Assembly: GCA_030761205.1 (NCBI GenBank)
Contig: JAULJL010000015.1
Span: 6,763,501 to 6,827,500 of the forward strand
Direction of reading: 5' to 3'
DNA length: 64,000 bases
Source of the DNA: Fremontodendron californicum
Lineage: Eukaryota; Streptophyta; Magnoliopsida; Malvales; Malvaceae
Notes under the pieces: generated by a model
What the model was told of the DNA's origin: nothing
Database searches by the model: none
What the model saw: only the letters and a program-made list of their open reading frames with translations
Position numbers and translations under genes: made by a program
Shown here: positions 49,382 to 63,823 of the stretch, piece after piece
Numbering within the stretch: the stretch's first letter is position 1
How the letters are laid out: every line of letters starts with the position of its first letter

Positions 49382-52048
49382 TCTCACTGGGAACTCCGCT
49401 AAGATTGCGTCAAGCCTTTCGATGTTCAATCTGTTTACCTCTCTAATGGTCGCGGCTTGACTTAATCCTGTACATGTTTTGCATGGTTCAAGCATGGATA
49501 TATGGGAGCAGTTTCTTTTTCTTTTTTCTTTGGCTTCGGAAGGTTGGCTTTCCAAGCCTTTTTAACAATTTGGCAGCCGGCATTAAGCCTAGTGCTGGAC
49601 CAAAAGAAATTGTAGAATTCGGGTTTAAATTGTAAGAACTGTTTCATCTTTCATGGCAATCAATGCTTTTGAAAAGGGTTGAACTTTTTGAATTGAATGA
49701 AATGCCATTAGTGCTGCTCAAGGTGTTGCTATAGTTGTTTGGCTTGGACTTTTTATGAGCTAACAAGGATTGTGGGGGCTGCATTTATCTTGTCTGTAAC
49801 ACGCCTTGAATTGGAATTTATTCTAACAGGAGGCTGCAGCCTACTGAGAAACTGGGGCGTGTTTGCGCGTGAATATGTTTGGAATCAAACCAAATTTGTA
49901 CAAAAATTTGTCCAACTATCAAGTTTTGGCCTGGTTATAACTATAAGTTTCTTTTTCACTTCTTGGGTTTTTTTTTTCTTTTTTCTTTTTTTTCTGCGAA
50001 CCTTCAAGGCTTCAACAGGATTTGCATTTTTGCACATACAGCTGGAAACTACGAAATGACATGACAAAGGGGTACGAAACTGGTTCAGTTTAAAGATGGG
50101 GTGAATTAGCAACATGCAATCAATTATATGTATATACAGACAATGGTTTTCTGAGTTTGCTGAACCAATCAGTTTCCATTTTCTTGTTTGTTTGCTGTCC
50201 CCTGAAGAATTATTGAAGTAAAATTCTTTGCAACAAGGCATGTGAATTATGTAAAGACTACATGCTTGGACAACACACTGCAATGGCATTACTTAGTTCC
50301 AAGCAAAAGGCTGGAAATTTCTCTGACCTCCTTTTGTCCTAAACTCGTTTGAAATAGTACGTTTGGTCTAATGGTAGAATTTTCATTGCATTCAATTCAA
50401 GTAAAATCTAAAATCTGCTATTTTACCCTTCAAATAGTTATGGTGGAGGGTGCTTTGAAGTTCTCTACTTAGTTTCTTTTCAAAGGAATGATGATGGAGT
50501 CAAAAGTCTGTCATTCTTCTATTCTAGTTAGTAATTATTCTCAAACTTAAGGTTGAATTTGGGTGAAGACTTAGAAACGACTCTTGAAAATTGCTGAAAC
50601 CTTACTTAGGTGATGAGTAAAAGATGGGTTAAAAGGTAAATGAGTTGTGAGGAGGTAACCTAACAATTTGTTAGTTGAAGACTCCAATCAGAAAGAGTCA
50701 ACCTGTTTTAACTTACATCATAACATAATGAGTGTTAAATCCAATGAGCCCCAGGCCATTAACAGTTAGACCCAATGGATCCTCTAGGTTGCGAATCATG
50801 GAAAGAGGCCTATACTGAATGGGTTCGCCGAGCCTTAAATCAATTAGGGTTTGCCAAACCTCGAATCATGAACAGAAAAGCCCAACATTTGGGGTACACG
50901 TGGACGATTCTTAATATCTTGGGGTCGCATCGCTGTCTATCATCTTGAAAGGTCATGTGATCTTCCTGATAGCCGCTTTACCATCACATCGTCGCTCATT
51001 ATCTCAGAACCCACGTGAGACCTCGACCATTGCGTCACTATACTCATGCTCTCGACCACTAACCCCTAACCCCTAACTAAGCCACGACACACGACAACCG
51101 ACGACCCGTTAGTAAAAATATAAATAACCCTCCAAAGATCAACAGAAAAACTCTACATACCTTCATACCCAAAATACTGTTGCTCTGCTTGCTTCTCCTT
51201 TCAACTACCATCCTTCAACCCCTTTTTTTACATATAGTCAAGACAATCACCTAAACACTAAAAGGGACATCAACAATAAAGAATGAGAAATAGATGTTCA
51301 TGAAGAGTTTGGTTCTTGGCAAGTAGGCTTTTCTAGTCTTATTTGGGTACAATACAAACAAACATTGCCTCCATATTTTACATTTTCAAACTGTAATTAA
51401 TTACTATTTATTAGGGTACCTGAAAATTCCCAAGTTTCTTGTAATAATAATAATAATAAAAATACGTTGTGAATGAAGGATTAGGATTGATAGTTACATT
51501 ACACAAGAGTTGAGATTTAAACTGGAATTTACTATATATATATATATATTTTTGGAGGAGACTCAAACCTAACTCCTTGAATAGGGGGGTAATTTTTTTT
51601 TTTAGACTTTGTAAAAATGTATGAATAAATAATGATAGAATTTAAGGTGGTTTTTATTTCACTTGTCAGATGGATTAAAATAAATGATATTTTTTTTTGA
51701 CAACTTAGCATTAGCTCAAACAGAGTTGGAGCCTCATGGAAGCCTGAGGGGGCCTTGGCCCCCCAAAGGTTTTTAAATTTTTTTAGTATATATATTAATA
51801 TTAAATAAATTTAAATTGATTTTTTTAAATTAAAATTGTTAGTTTTATTTTTTTATTTCATAATTTAATTTTATACATTGTTATAATTCAAGAGGAGTTA
51901 AAATCATAGTACTATTTATTTATTTGTACACTTCAATTATTATTTACAAATCTTTAAAATTAAAAGACTTGTAATTTTAAATTATAATCATGTGAACTTA
52001 ACAAAAATTAACAAAACTCCAAATTTTTAACCAAGTATCAAATATGTG
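49382..52048. other. Intergenic DNA
   Basis: 3' flank of the WRKY gene, then mixed sequence. 50670-51260 is less AT-rich and ends in a promoter-like TATAAATA (about 51120) followed by a pyrimidine-rich leader, so it could be a solo LTR, but no target duplication was found. A GGGGGCCTTGGCCCCCC palindrome-like word lies near 51748. Confidence 0.4.
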
Positions 52049-52057
52049 TTTTTTCTT

Positions 52058-52614
52058 GAGTAAATTTGAAAAACATACTATTAATAATACAAAAATTATT
52101 AAAAGATATAATGAGTAAGAATTATTTGAAAAAGATAAATAAAAAAATAAAAATTTGTTAGAAAGGAAATTGTAAAGATAAAATTACCCTTGATAAAAAA
52201 AACCTTCTCTTTCCTTTTTCTCTTGTTTGTTAATTAAAAAATAAAATTTTTGAAAATATTTTTAAAATTTTAAAAAATAAATATTTAAATATATTTTTTT
52301 AATTTACTTTTTTAATTAAAAAATTTAAATAATAAATAATAATAATATTTCTAAAATTATATTTTTTATTTTAAAAAAATAACTATTTAATTTTTATTTT
52401 ATAAATTTATTTTTAATTAAAAAATTTTAAAAAATAATATTTTCTTAATGGGAGGAGAAAGGAAAATGAGTTTTTTCATTAAGGACAATTTTGTCTTTAC
52501 AATATCCTTTCTAACAATTTTTAACTTCTTCGTTTCTCTTTTTCAAATAACTCTTATCCATTAGATCATTTAACAATTATTTGAGTATCGAGAGCATGTT
52601 TTTCAGATTTACCC
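52058..52614. mobile_element. MULE-type MITE, 557 bp
   Basis: The left end GAGTAAATTTGAAAAACAT and the reverse of the right end GGGTAAATCTGAAAAACAT are near-identical. The inverted arms extend about 170 bp (both include TTATTTGAAAAAGA, TTGTTAGAAAGGA and ATTGTAAAGA). 9-bp flanks TTTTTTCTT lie at 52049-52057 and 52615-52623. The flank is T-rich, so the duplication is a little less certain than the arms. Confidence 0.75.
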
Positions 52615-52623
52615 TTTTTTCTT

Positions 52624-54797
52624 TTCTTTCTAGCTTATTAGAATTTCTCTTCTTCATATAATTTTTGCACTTTTAATTTTACTCTAGATCTCTATCTCAT
52701 GTTGCCACACAATCTTGTTTGGACAAAAAAAAATAATAATAAACAAATTGGAAATCATTTTATAAAAAATTAGGATAAAATCATAATTTATAATTTCAAA
52801 GTTTCAACTTAATTCTTTTAAAATTATATTTATTTATTTTTGTCGATGAAAAAATATATTATTTAGTGATTGATTTATTTACTTTTTATTTCAATTTTAA
52901 ATTGCCAAAAATAGTTCTCATAATTCATTAAAAGGACTGTGTAATTAGTAATTTTACTATAGGAAGTGCTACATGTACTCATCTCATACATTAATTTCAA
53001 ACACTCACTTTTTATCTAGGGACTTAAGTGAAAACTACTAGAATTTTGATAACTTATATATTATGTGTGTGTGAAATGAATACAATATTAGATAAATGTA
53101 TATATGATATTTTCCTTTTTACTATTAATTTGAAATCTTTCTATCCTTAAAAGTTTAATGCTATCATAGTAATATTTTATTTTATAATTTTATGAGATTG
53201 ATTACTTTTTATTAATATATTATTTGCGTACTGTATATATATGATAAAATAAATTTAATATAAAATATAATATTAATTGGTCATTTCAAAATTAAATGTC
53301 AAGATCTGTCATTGAGCTCAAATAATATACATGTTGGACAGATTTATGAAGGTTGCGAGTTCAAAAAGACTTAAGCATATAATATTCTCTTTATGTGAGT
53401 TAAGTAGATAAAAATTAGAGGTTAAGAGTAAATAATTAAGAATGACATTTCTTCAAACTCTAACTGCAAATAAGAATAGATTTATGTTGCTTTGCTGAGC
53501 TGAGGCATGACTTAATGGGCCATTATATCTTTACATTATATTCATGACTATTTAAATTCCTCTCCCCCTATAGGCTATATTATAACGGAAGGAAAGAAAG
53601 GGAAAAATAAAGGAAAAAACAACAACCGATGTGTGGTCACTGGTTTGGCGCTGATATCTGTGAACGAGTGAATTCAACAACAATTTGTCATATAGGCCGG
53701 CCGGAGTAAAAAACAAGCCCAGTTTGTTGAGAGTTGGGCCCAAAAGTGAGAAGCCTGAGGGGTCAACCCTATATGGAGTTGGAATGTTATTACTTATTAG
53801 CCCGTCTACCACAACTTACTTGTCTCTCTTCTCTCTTGATTTTTATACGATTCCATTTATATTTTGAAGTTAAAAAAAAAAAAACTTCTTTAGAAAACTT
53901 TGTGCTACATTTAATGACATAAGACGTAAAATGTAAATCGTTCAAATTTATCATCAATCTTTGAAAATAATATGACAAAAAAAAAATCTGAAATTTTCTT
54001 TTTCTTTTATTTTTTTACCATGTCAATTTTTACTAATCAAATTTTTTAACTTTATTCCTTTTTTATCATAATACTTTTCTACTAAATATAATATAATATA
54101 ATATTATAGTTTTGACTTTTTAAACAATTTCTAACGAAATATTCTATAAAATATTTATCAACTGTTACATTTTGAACAAAATTGTTTCAAAATTAAAAAT
54201 ATAATGATAAAATCACACCAATTAAAAAGTTAATAATAAATTTAAATCACTCTTAAAATTTTACCTTCCATTTTATTTGTTACTTATACTTCTGATATAA
54301 AAGAATAAAAACTCCTATATTGGACAAACTTCTATAGTATCAAATAAACTTGACAATTCGTGTATCCATATCGTGTTTGTATATTTTATCATATCATAAT
54401 CGTATTTAAAATATTTTATATTTATATAAATTTTGATACGTTAATAATTCGTATTATATAAATTTTGAAACATTCGTGTATTCGTGTCGTGTTTTTAGTT
54501 ATTTTTTCGTGTCGTGTAATCTTGTCCAATATTGCCAGATCTGGTATAAATAAGGAAATTAAGGGTATTAATGAGATGCCCGGAATAAAATCCAATATTT
54601 ATATTTAACGAACAAAACCTTAATTCTTCAATTCAAAGGGGAAATAGGAAAGAAATGCAAAGCTTAATTAAGTCTTGTTCTAACTTGAGTACTCTTTGTC
54701 AGAAAAGCAGCAGCAGCAGCACTAAACAAACCGATCAAAATCCAATAACAAAATAACATTCCAATAAAGGCCAAGAATGAAGAGACATGCAGAATCT
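52624..54797. other. Intergenic, AT-rich
   Basis: No supported gene. A repeat-like block at about 54355-54535 (TTCGTGTCGTGTTTT words) recurs in related form at about 59250-59370. Confidence 0.45.
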
Positions 54798-57104
<2,307 letters not shown>

Positions 57105-57170
57105 GGCTAGAGATGAAGCAGCAAACAGCACCAAAAATCCTAAGCCGCGGGAGAGAGAATCTGCGGTTTC

Positions 57171-57178
57171 TAGGGTTT
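57171..57178 (-). promoter_or_regulatory. telo-box (AAACCCTA) upstream of RPS15
   Basis: Minus strand AAACCCTA about 70 bp before the ATG. It is the telo-box found in many plant ribosomal-protein promoters and leaders. Confidence 0.65.
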
Positions 57179-57531
57179 GGGCATCGCGGTGTGAGAATTT
57201 AAATGGTAACCGAAACGGAAACGGGCTTTTTTCGAGTGACCCGATTTGGATCCGAATTGATTTGGTTCGATTAACCGAAATCATCTGTTTTTTTTTTTTT
57301 TTTTACCCTTACCCGACCGGTACTCTTTTTGTTTTAAGAAAAATGAATATTCTTTAAAAAAAATCTTGAAATTTATCACTTTATCTAAAAAAAACTTATA
57401 TATATTATATTTGGATAAAATCATAAGTAAAATTCTACTATATGTACACTGTGTCAGTGGCTTCAGCCAATTCATAACTATTTACAAACAAATTTTACTA
57501 GCATGTACACTTATATCTTGTATCTAGTATC

Positions 57532-58366
57532 TAGGGATGAGCGTTCGATCGAATCGAATCGAACCGAGTAAAAAAAATTCGAGTTAGTCGAGTTTACGAG
57601 TCCTATTTTGTCAACCAAACTGAATTTGAAAATTTAACAAATCGAGTCGAGTGAAAAGAAATTCGAATCGAGTCGAATCGAATAAATTTATTCGAGTTAA
57701 AATAAATTTTCAATTATATTTAAGCATGATAAAACAAATCCTATAAATTTTCAATTATATTTAAGCATGATAAAACTAAATTTTAGGTAAATGAAATTAT
57801 TCAATTCTCTAAATCAAAATCAATGAAAATGCAAGCAAATGTCAAAAATTTAAGGCTTATGGTGAAATTTAAATTGCTTACTCAACTAAAAAAAATTCAA
57901 AAATTAAATACGTATACGTGAATATATCTTATAACTAATATAATACCATATATAAATATTATTTTTCTTTATAAATTAAAAAAAATGAAAAAATTTATTT
58001 ACCAATTTCATTTTTAATTATTATTAATTTCTATGATTTTGGATCACATTACTCGTAAAAGAGAGATAGAGACCGAAGAGAAAGAGAAAAAGGAAGGGAA
58101 ACAGAGGGGGGGACATAACAGCAAAGAGCAGAGAGAGGAGAAGAAAATTAAACCTTAGTTCAAAATGACGTCGTTTTGGATTTTACTATTCGGATTTTCG
58201 GATAACTCGAACTATGAAATCTAAATTCGAGCTAAATCATATAACTCGACTTATTTATTCGAGTCGATCCGAATACTCGAAAAACTCGAATAATTCGAAC
58301 TATTTAAATTAAAATTTGAAATTTTAATCGGTTTTTTCGAATCGAGTCAGATTTTGCTCACCCCTA
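57532..58366. mobile_element. Non-autonomous hAT-type element, 835 bp
   Basis: Starts TAGGGATGAGCG and ends GCTCACCCCTA. Flanks CTAGTATC (57524-57531) and CTTGTATC (58367-58374) match at 7 of 8 bases. Both ends are rich in CGAATCGA/CGAGTCGA-type words (direct and inverted), and the middle is AT-rich. No transposase. Confidence 0.75.
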
Positions 58367-58368
58367 CT

Positions 58369-60267
58369 TGTATCTCAACTTATTCCCCATGCTACACATA
58401 TTCTAGCATTAATAGGGTCGGTTGTTCTTATTCTTGCACCTGTAAGCCTTAGTCTCACCGTCTCCTCGAGATTGCTCAACATTGCTTGTGAGATAATTGA
58501 GGTAGGAGAATTTACAAGTATTGAAAATCAAACTCAATTACTATATAGTTGATTGGACAGTATTTTATTGTGCACTGCTGTATATTTATTTATCTTTTTT
58601 TGGTACAAAAGAGACTAAGACTTAAGAGATCATCAAGGATAAAAAATTTACAAGTGTTGAGAATCGAAACTTAACTACTATATGGTTGATTGTGTAGGAT
58701 TTTATTGTACACTTTCAGTGATGTATATTTGTTTTTCAGTTATACAAAAAAATCAAAATTTAAAAGATAATTGATGATGATGAATTTGTAAATGTTGAGA
58801 ACCAAGGATTCTAATAGTGATGTATATTTATTTTTTGGATACAAAATAGACAAAAGCTTAAGAGATAATTTGATAATGAAAAATTTGCAAGTGTTGAGAA
58901 TTGAATCTCAATTACTATATAGTGATTGCATAATGTTTTATTGTTCAAAGTGATATATTTGTTGTTTTGGTTTAATGATTTATTTAATAAAAGATCTCAC
59001 TAACTATTATAACTTACAATTCTATACCTACATTAAAATTGTCCCAATAAAGAGAGTGCTTGATTTCAATTTTGGAGATCTTTGTTTGGGGATAACTAAA
59101 CATGGGCATTAATGGTGTGTTGAGGGGTTAATTAAGGTATTGTCAAACTTTTTTTATTATTTTGATGAAGGAAAGAAAGAGAAAAAAAAAGGAAAGAGGT
59201 AAGAAAGGAAATAATAGAAAATTTTGTGTGTTCGAGTTATTTTTTCATGTCATTATCGTATTCAAGATATTATATATAAATTTTGACACGTTAATAATTA
59301 GTTTTATGCAGATTTTGACACGTTAGTATATTCGTGTCGTGTTTTAATTATTTTTTCTATGTTATGTTCGTGTTGTATCTCAACTTATTCCCCATGCTAC
59401 ACATATTCTAGCATTAATAGGGTCGGTTGTTCTTATTCTTGCACCTGTAAGCCTTAGTCTCACCGTCTCCTCGAGATTGCTCAACAGTGCTTGTGAGATA
59501 ATTGAGGTTGGAGAATTTACAAGTATTGAGAATCGAACTCAATTACTATATAGTTGATTGGACAGGATTTTATTGTGCACTTATAGTGCTGTATATTTGT
59601 TTATCTTTTTTTTTTATATACAAAAGAGATTAAGACTTAAGAGATCATCAAGGATAAGAAATTTACAAGTGTTGAGAATTGAACCCTAACTACTATATGG
59701 TTGATTGTGTAGTATTTTATTGTACACTTTCAGTGATGTATATTTGTTTTTCAGTTATACAAAAAAAATCAAAATTTAAGAGATAATTGATGATGATGAA
59801 TTTGTAAATGTTGAGAACCAAGGATTCTAATAGTGATGTATATATATATTTTTTTGGATACAAAATAGACAAAAGCTTAAGAGATAATTGATAATGAAAT
59901 TTTTGCAAGTATTGAGAATTGAATCTCAATTACTATATAGTGATTGCATAATATTTTATTGTTCAAAGTGATATATTTGTTGTTTTGGTTCAATGATTTT
60001 TTTAATAAAAGATATCACTAACTATTATAACTTACACTTCTATACCTACATTAAAATTGTCCCAATGAAAGAGAGTGCTTGATTTCAATTTTGGAGATCT
60101 TTGTTTGGGGATAACTAAACATGGGCATTAGTGGTGTGTTGAGGGGTTAATTAAGGTATTGTCAAACTTTTTTTATTATTTTGATGAAGAAAAGAAAAAA
60201 AGGGAAAAAAAAAAAAGGAAAGAGGTAAGAAAGGAAATAATAGAAAATTTTGTGTGTTCAAGTTATT
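58369..60267. repeat. Tandem duplication, ~0.87-kb copies offset by ~1005 bp
   Basis: Copy A is about 58369-59242 and copy B about 59374-60267. Both start TTGTATCTCAACTTATTCCC and end near GAAAATTTTGTGTGTTC. Each copy also has three to four internal sub-repeats built around AAGAGATAATTGA and TTGAGAATYGAA words. Between them lies a spacer (59243-59373) related to 54355-54535. No coding signal. Confidence 0.8.
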
Positions 60268-61965
60268 TTATTATTTTATATATATATATATACAATATAT
60301 TATGTATACAATATATTATGTATTTTTTGTTAAGCATGACAAGTCTCAAGGTTAAACAGTATGGAGAATTAAAATTTAAAATTTTACCAATTTAACAAGT
60401 TGTTAAATTTAACAACTTAAATTTAAAGATGTCGATAATATTTATATTTGATTGCATACATTTTCACTTTGAGGTCTTATTAACTCTTTAATTGGTAAGA
60501 TAAAAAAATTGACTTAAATTTATATATATATATATTTTTAATTTTTGAACTATTAAATTAAATAATCATCACATCTCAATCATTTTATTGCAATCAATTG
60601 AATCTTCAAACATTAATTTCATCAAATTGAACCTTCAAACATATATTTTTATCTCATAGTCTTCAATTTGACCAAAATTGGTGAGAGTCATTAATCAATT
60701 TTTGTCCAATCAAAGACTCAATTTGATAAAAATAAACGTTTGAAGATTCAATTGATTGTAATAGAACAATAAAATTTTGATGATTATTTAATTTCAATTC
60801 AGTATTTTTTTATATTTAAACCAAAAAAATTACAAATAGAATTATCTAGTAGAAGAGAAGCTTTTTTCTTATCAACTATAATTGGATTATTGTGAAAAGT
60901 ATTGAGGGAGTAAAATCCTAAATGTATCACGTTGATGTGGGATAATGTGTTTTAAAGATTATCCAGAAAAAAATAAGGCCTAAACAAACTTTAAAATATC
61001 TCTAACTATATTATTAAAATAATATATATATATAGTAAATATATGCAAATAACATAATACTCAAAATTTTATTGAAAAATCTATTTGAGAACGTCAAACC
61101 ATGCAGGGAAGGCGTTTAGTTATCATGTTCTTACCCTTAAATGATTCTTTCCTATTCTCTAAGGTTACCACTCCTTGTATAAAGGTTCAACATTGAAAAT
61201 ACTAATCGTTATAACAAGGAATTGGATGGTAAATTTATGGTTCTACCACTCTATAACTATTTATTTTTGTTACATTTTTGATGGCATGATAATAAGAAGT
61301 GTAAATTTAAGTTTATTTATTTATTTATTTATTTTATGAGTTTATAATACCAAAATTTGTTTCTTTTCAGTTGATTATCAATAATGTAAATTTTGGTAGT
61401 TGCTTTTTATACTGTTATATTGCATATATTGTATCTCATGTTTTAGAGAGCAAGTAAAAGGATTAAAAGTCATATGTAAACTAGTTTGGGGAGATGTAGA
61501 GCATAATAAAACTTTCTTTAGGTATCATTTTGATGAGATATGAATGCATGGCATAATCGAAGACTGAATAATATAACAAATCAACAATAGATCATACTAA
61601 GGAGTCATTTGGATCCTTGGTTAGAGACATATTCACCAATCAAAGTATCGTTTTATGATTGAACAAGCATTTTAGCTTCGATAATTTGGTGTATAGTCTT
61701 GAAATAAGATGGCTTTGGTTGGTAGGCATTAAATTTAGTAAAGGGAAGGCTTGAATGTAAGAATAAGATGTTGGACTACATTGGTGGACTATACATGCTA
61801 AGCAACACATTCACAATTGTTAAATAAACATAGGTTTAAATTGTTGATTAAAGAATGTGGAACTTTGGTTTGATTCACATTTTATGTTCATGATTAACAA
61901 ATGTAATGCTCACAAAGAGCATAATTTCTTTTCCGTCTTTCAATTTTATTTGCCATGAATTAGAT

Positions 61966-61999
<34 letters not shown>

Positions 62000-62520
62000 T
62001 TAAGTTGTAACACATATCAAGTATCAATAGGACATGTTCAACTTCAACAACATTTCAGGCAATAGTTTTCCAGCCAATTCTTAATCGATTTTCAAGATTC
62101 TTGAAGCATTATGTTTCTTTGTTAATCTATTATAGGATGAGATGCAAAAATTTGGGATTCATAGCGAGCATTCTCCTAAAATCCTCTGGAACCACAATAA
62201 CATCATGGTAAACCCTAGTTTCGACCAATGTAGCTTCGAAATAAAATTCCTCCCAAAATAATAGTCGAAAAAACACGTAAAAATATTCATTAGAAAGCTT
62301 ATATAATAACCTACATACTGGAAAAAACTTCAAAAAATTTCATCAACTATAGCCCAAGTTATGCTCAAATCAATGGAGACCAAAAGCACACCTAAACTAC
62401 CCAAAACATCAATTCTTCCCCATTTCCCCCCTCCAATCCCTTCCAAGTTACACCCCACATATCTTCAATCGTAGATAACGCCTTATCCAACGGTCCACAT
62501 TTAAATTTATGAAAGACAGC
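60268..62520. other. Intergenic DNA upstream of histone H1
   Basis: AT-rich; holds a foldback repeat (60545-60802), (AT)n runs (about 61021-61035 and 61970-61997), and at 62130-62333 a minus-strand 67-codon frame that I cannot assign. Confidence 0.45.
60545..60802. repeat. Small foldback MITE-like repeat (~258 bp)
   Basis: TTAAATTAAATAATCATCA and CAATCAATTGAATCTTCAAAC on the left are mirrored by GTTTGAAGATTCAATTGATTG and TGATGATTATTTAATTT on the right. Arms about 80-100 bp. Target duplication not resolved. Confidence 0.6.
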
Positions 62521-62528
62521 GATCCGCG
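62521..62528 (-). promoter_or_regulatory. Histone octamer motif CGCGGATC
   Basis: The minus strand reads CGCGGATC, the octamer of plant histone gene promoters tied to S-phase expression. It lies 258 bp before the H1 ATG, with CCAATCAAAT and TATTTAAAT (62589-62597) between them. Confidence 0.65.
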
Positions 62529-62786
62529 TGCTAGTCGTATCCACCAATCAAATTTCATCTTATGGATACCGTCTCTCTCACACTTGACTATTTAAATCCC
62601 TTCATTTTCGTCACCTTCCTCACACAAAGAAATTACCAGTACATCTCCACCTTGAGATTAGATCCAAAAAATCTCCTTTCCTTCATCTTATCTTCGATTT
62701 CCCAATTCATTCAGAAGCCCTAACCCTAAACCAATTCCGAGATTCCCCCAAGGTCGACCCTCCTGGGTCCTCCCTCTGGCGCTCCA

Positions 62787-63682
62787 ATGGCCACCGAGGA
62801 ACCAACTGTCGCGGTTGACACCGCACCCGAAACGGCGGAAGAGAAGCCCGCCGAGACCAAAGCCGCTTCGAAATCTGGCAGAGCAAAGAAAGCCAAAGAA
62901 ACCAAAGCCAAGAAAGCAGCAGCTCCTAAGAAATCACGAGCTCCTCCTTCTCATCCTCCTTACGAAGAGGTATTTCATAATTCAAAAAATTTGTTATTGT
63001 AGATCTGATTACGTATTAATATCTGATTGGTCTGTTACAGATGATCAAAGATGCAATCGTTACTTTGAAAGAGAAGACAGGTTCAAGTCAGTACGCTATT
63101 ACTAAATTCATTGAAGAGAAACAGAAGCATCTTCCTGGAAATTTTAAGAAGCTTCTGCTTTTCCATTTGAAGAAGCTTGTGGCTGCTGGGAAGTTGGTCA
63201 AGGTTAAGAATTCGTTTAAACTTCCACCGGCTACAACTGTTCCTGCTCCGGCTAAGAAGAAGCCGGCTGCTACTAAGCCGAAGTCTAAACCTGCTTCGAA
63301 GCCCAAGGAAGGGAAGCGGACAAAAACAGCTTCTAAAGCTCCACCAAAGACAAAAACCGCTTCCAAGACGAAGACTAAACCGGCGGCTAAACCAAAGGCT
63401 GCTTCTAAGGTTAAGTCTACCGCAACGAAGACAAAGGCGGTGGCTACTGTGAAGCCGAAGACTACTGCAGCTGTTAAGTCAAAAGCTGTAACTAAGCCTA
63501 AGGAGAAGCCGGCTAAGGCTGCTAGAACTTCAACAAGGACTTCTCCTGGGAAGAGGGCGGCTGCTCCTAAGCCTGCTCCGAGGAAGGCTCCCGCGCCTAA
63601 AAGAGCTCCGACGAAGAGTGTAAAGCCGAAGAGCGTCAAGTCACCGGTGAAGAAAGCCACGTCGAGGAGAGGTACGAAATGA
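62787..63682 (+). CDS. H1: Linker histone H1, 274 aa
   Basis: Exons 62787-62969 and 63041-63682 (TGA) give 274 aa with a GT-AG intron inside the start of the globular domain, as is usual in plant H1 genes. The N-tail is acidic then basic (EEPTVAVDTAPETAEEKP, then KKAKETKAKKAAAPKK). The winged-helix globular domain spans about 55-125 (HPPYEE, MIKDAIVTLKEKTGSSQYAI, KLLLFHLKKLVAAGKLVKVK). The long tail is rich in K, A, P and T with SPGK and SPVK motifs. H1 binds linker DNA at the nucleosome dyad and compacts chromatin; SP-K sites are typical targets of cell-cycle kinases. The open frame on the other strand (63088-63660) is a shadow. Confidence 0.94.
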
Positions 63683-63716
63683 GAGAAAAGAGAGGCTAGT
63701 CAATGTAGGGTAGTTT

Positions 63717-63823
63717 TTTTTTTTTTTTTTTTTGATAATTGGGTAAAGGGAGGGGTTGCTTGGATTTGAACCTAAGACTTCATGCCTCCAAGCTCTTTGG
63801 CCACTTAGCCAAGAGCTGGTTGG
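63717..63823 (-). mobile_element. tRNA-derived SINE just after histone H1
   Basis: Minus strand: a Pol III box A-like TTGGCTAAGTGG (about 63816-63805), box B GGTTCAAATCC near 63764-63774, and a poly-A tail (63717-63732). Perfect 16-bp target duplications CAATGTAGGGTAGTTT lie at 63701-63716 and 63824-63839. About 107 bp, so short. It probably lies in the H1 3' UTR. Confidence 0.85.

Noticed and set aside
53552..53812. 86-codon minus-strand frame
   Set aside because: No family resemblance, and surrounding DNA shows no promoter or splice signals.
62130..62333. 67-codon minus-strand frame before histone H1
   Set aside because: Looks protein-like in part but I cannot match a family and there is no start context; left as intergenic.
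63088..63660. 190-codon open frame opposite histone H1
   Set aside because: Shadow of the Lys/Ala-rich H1 tail: the reverse strand of AAG/GCT codons is naturally free of stops.
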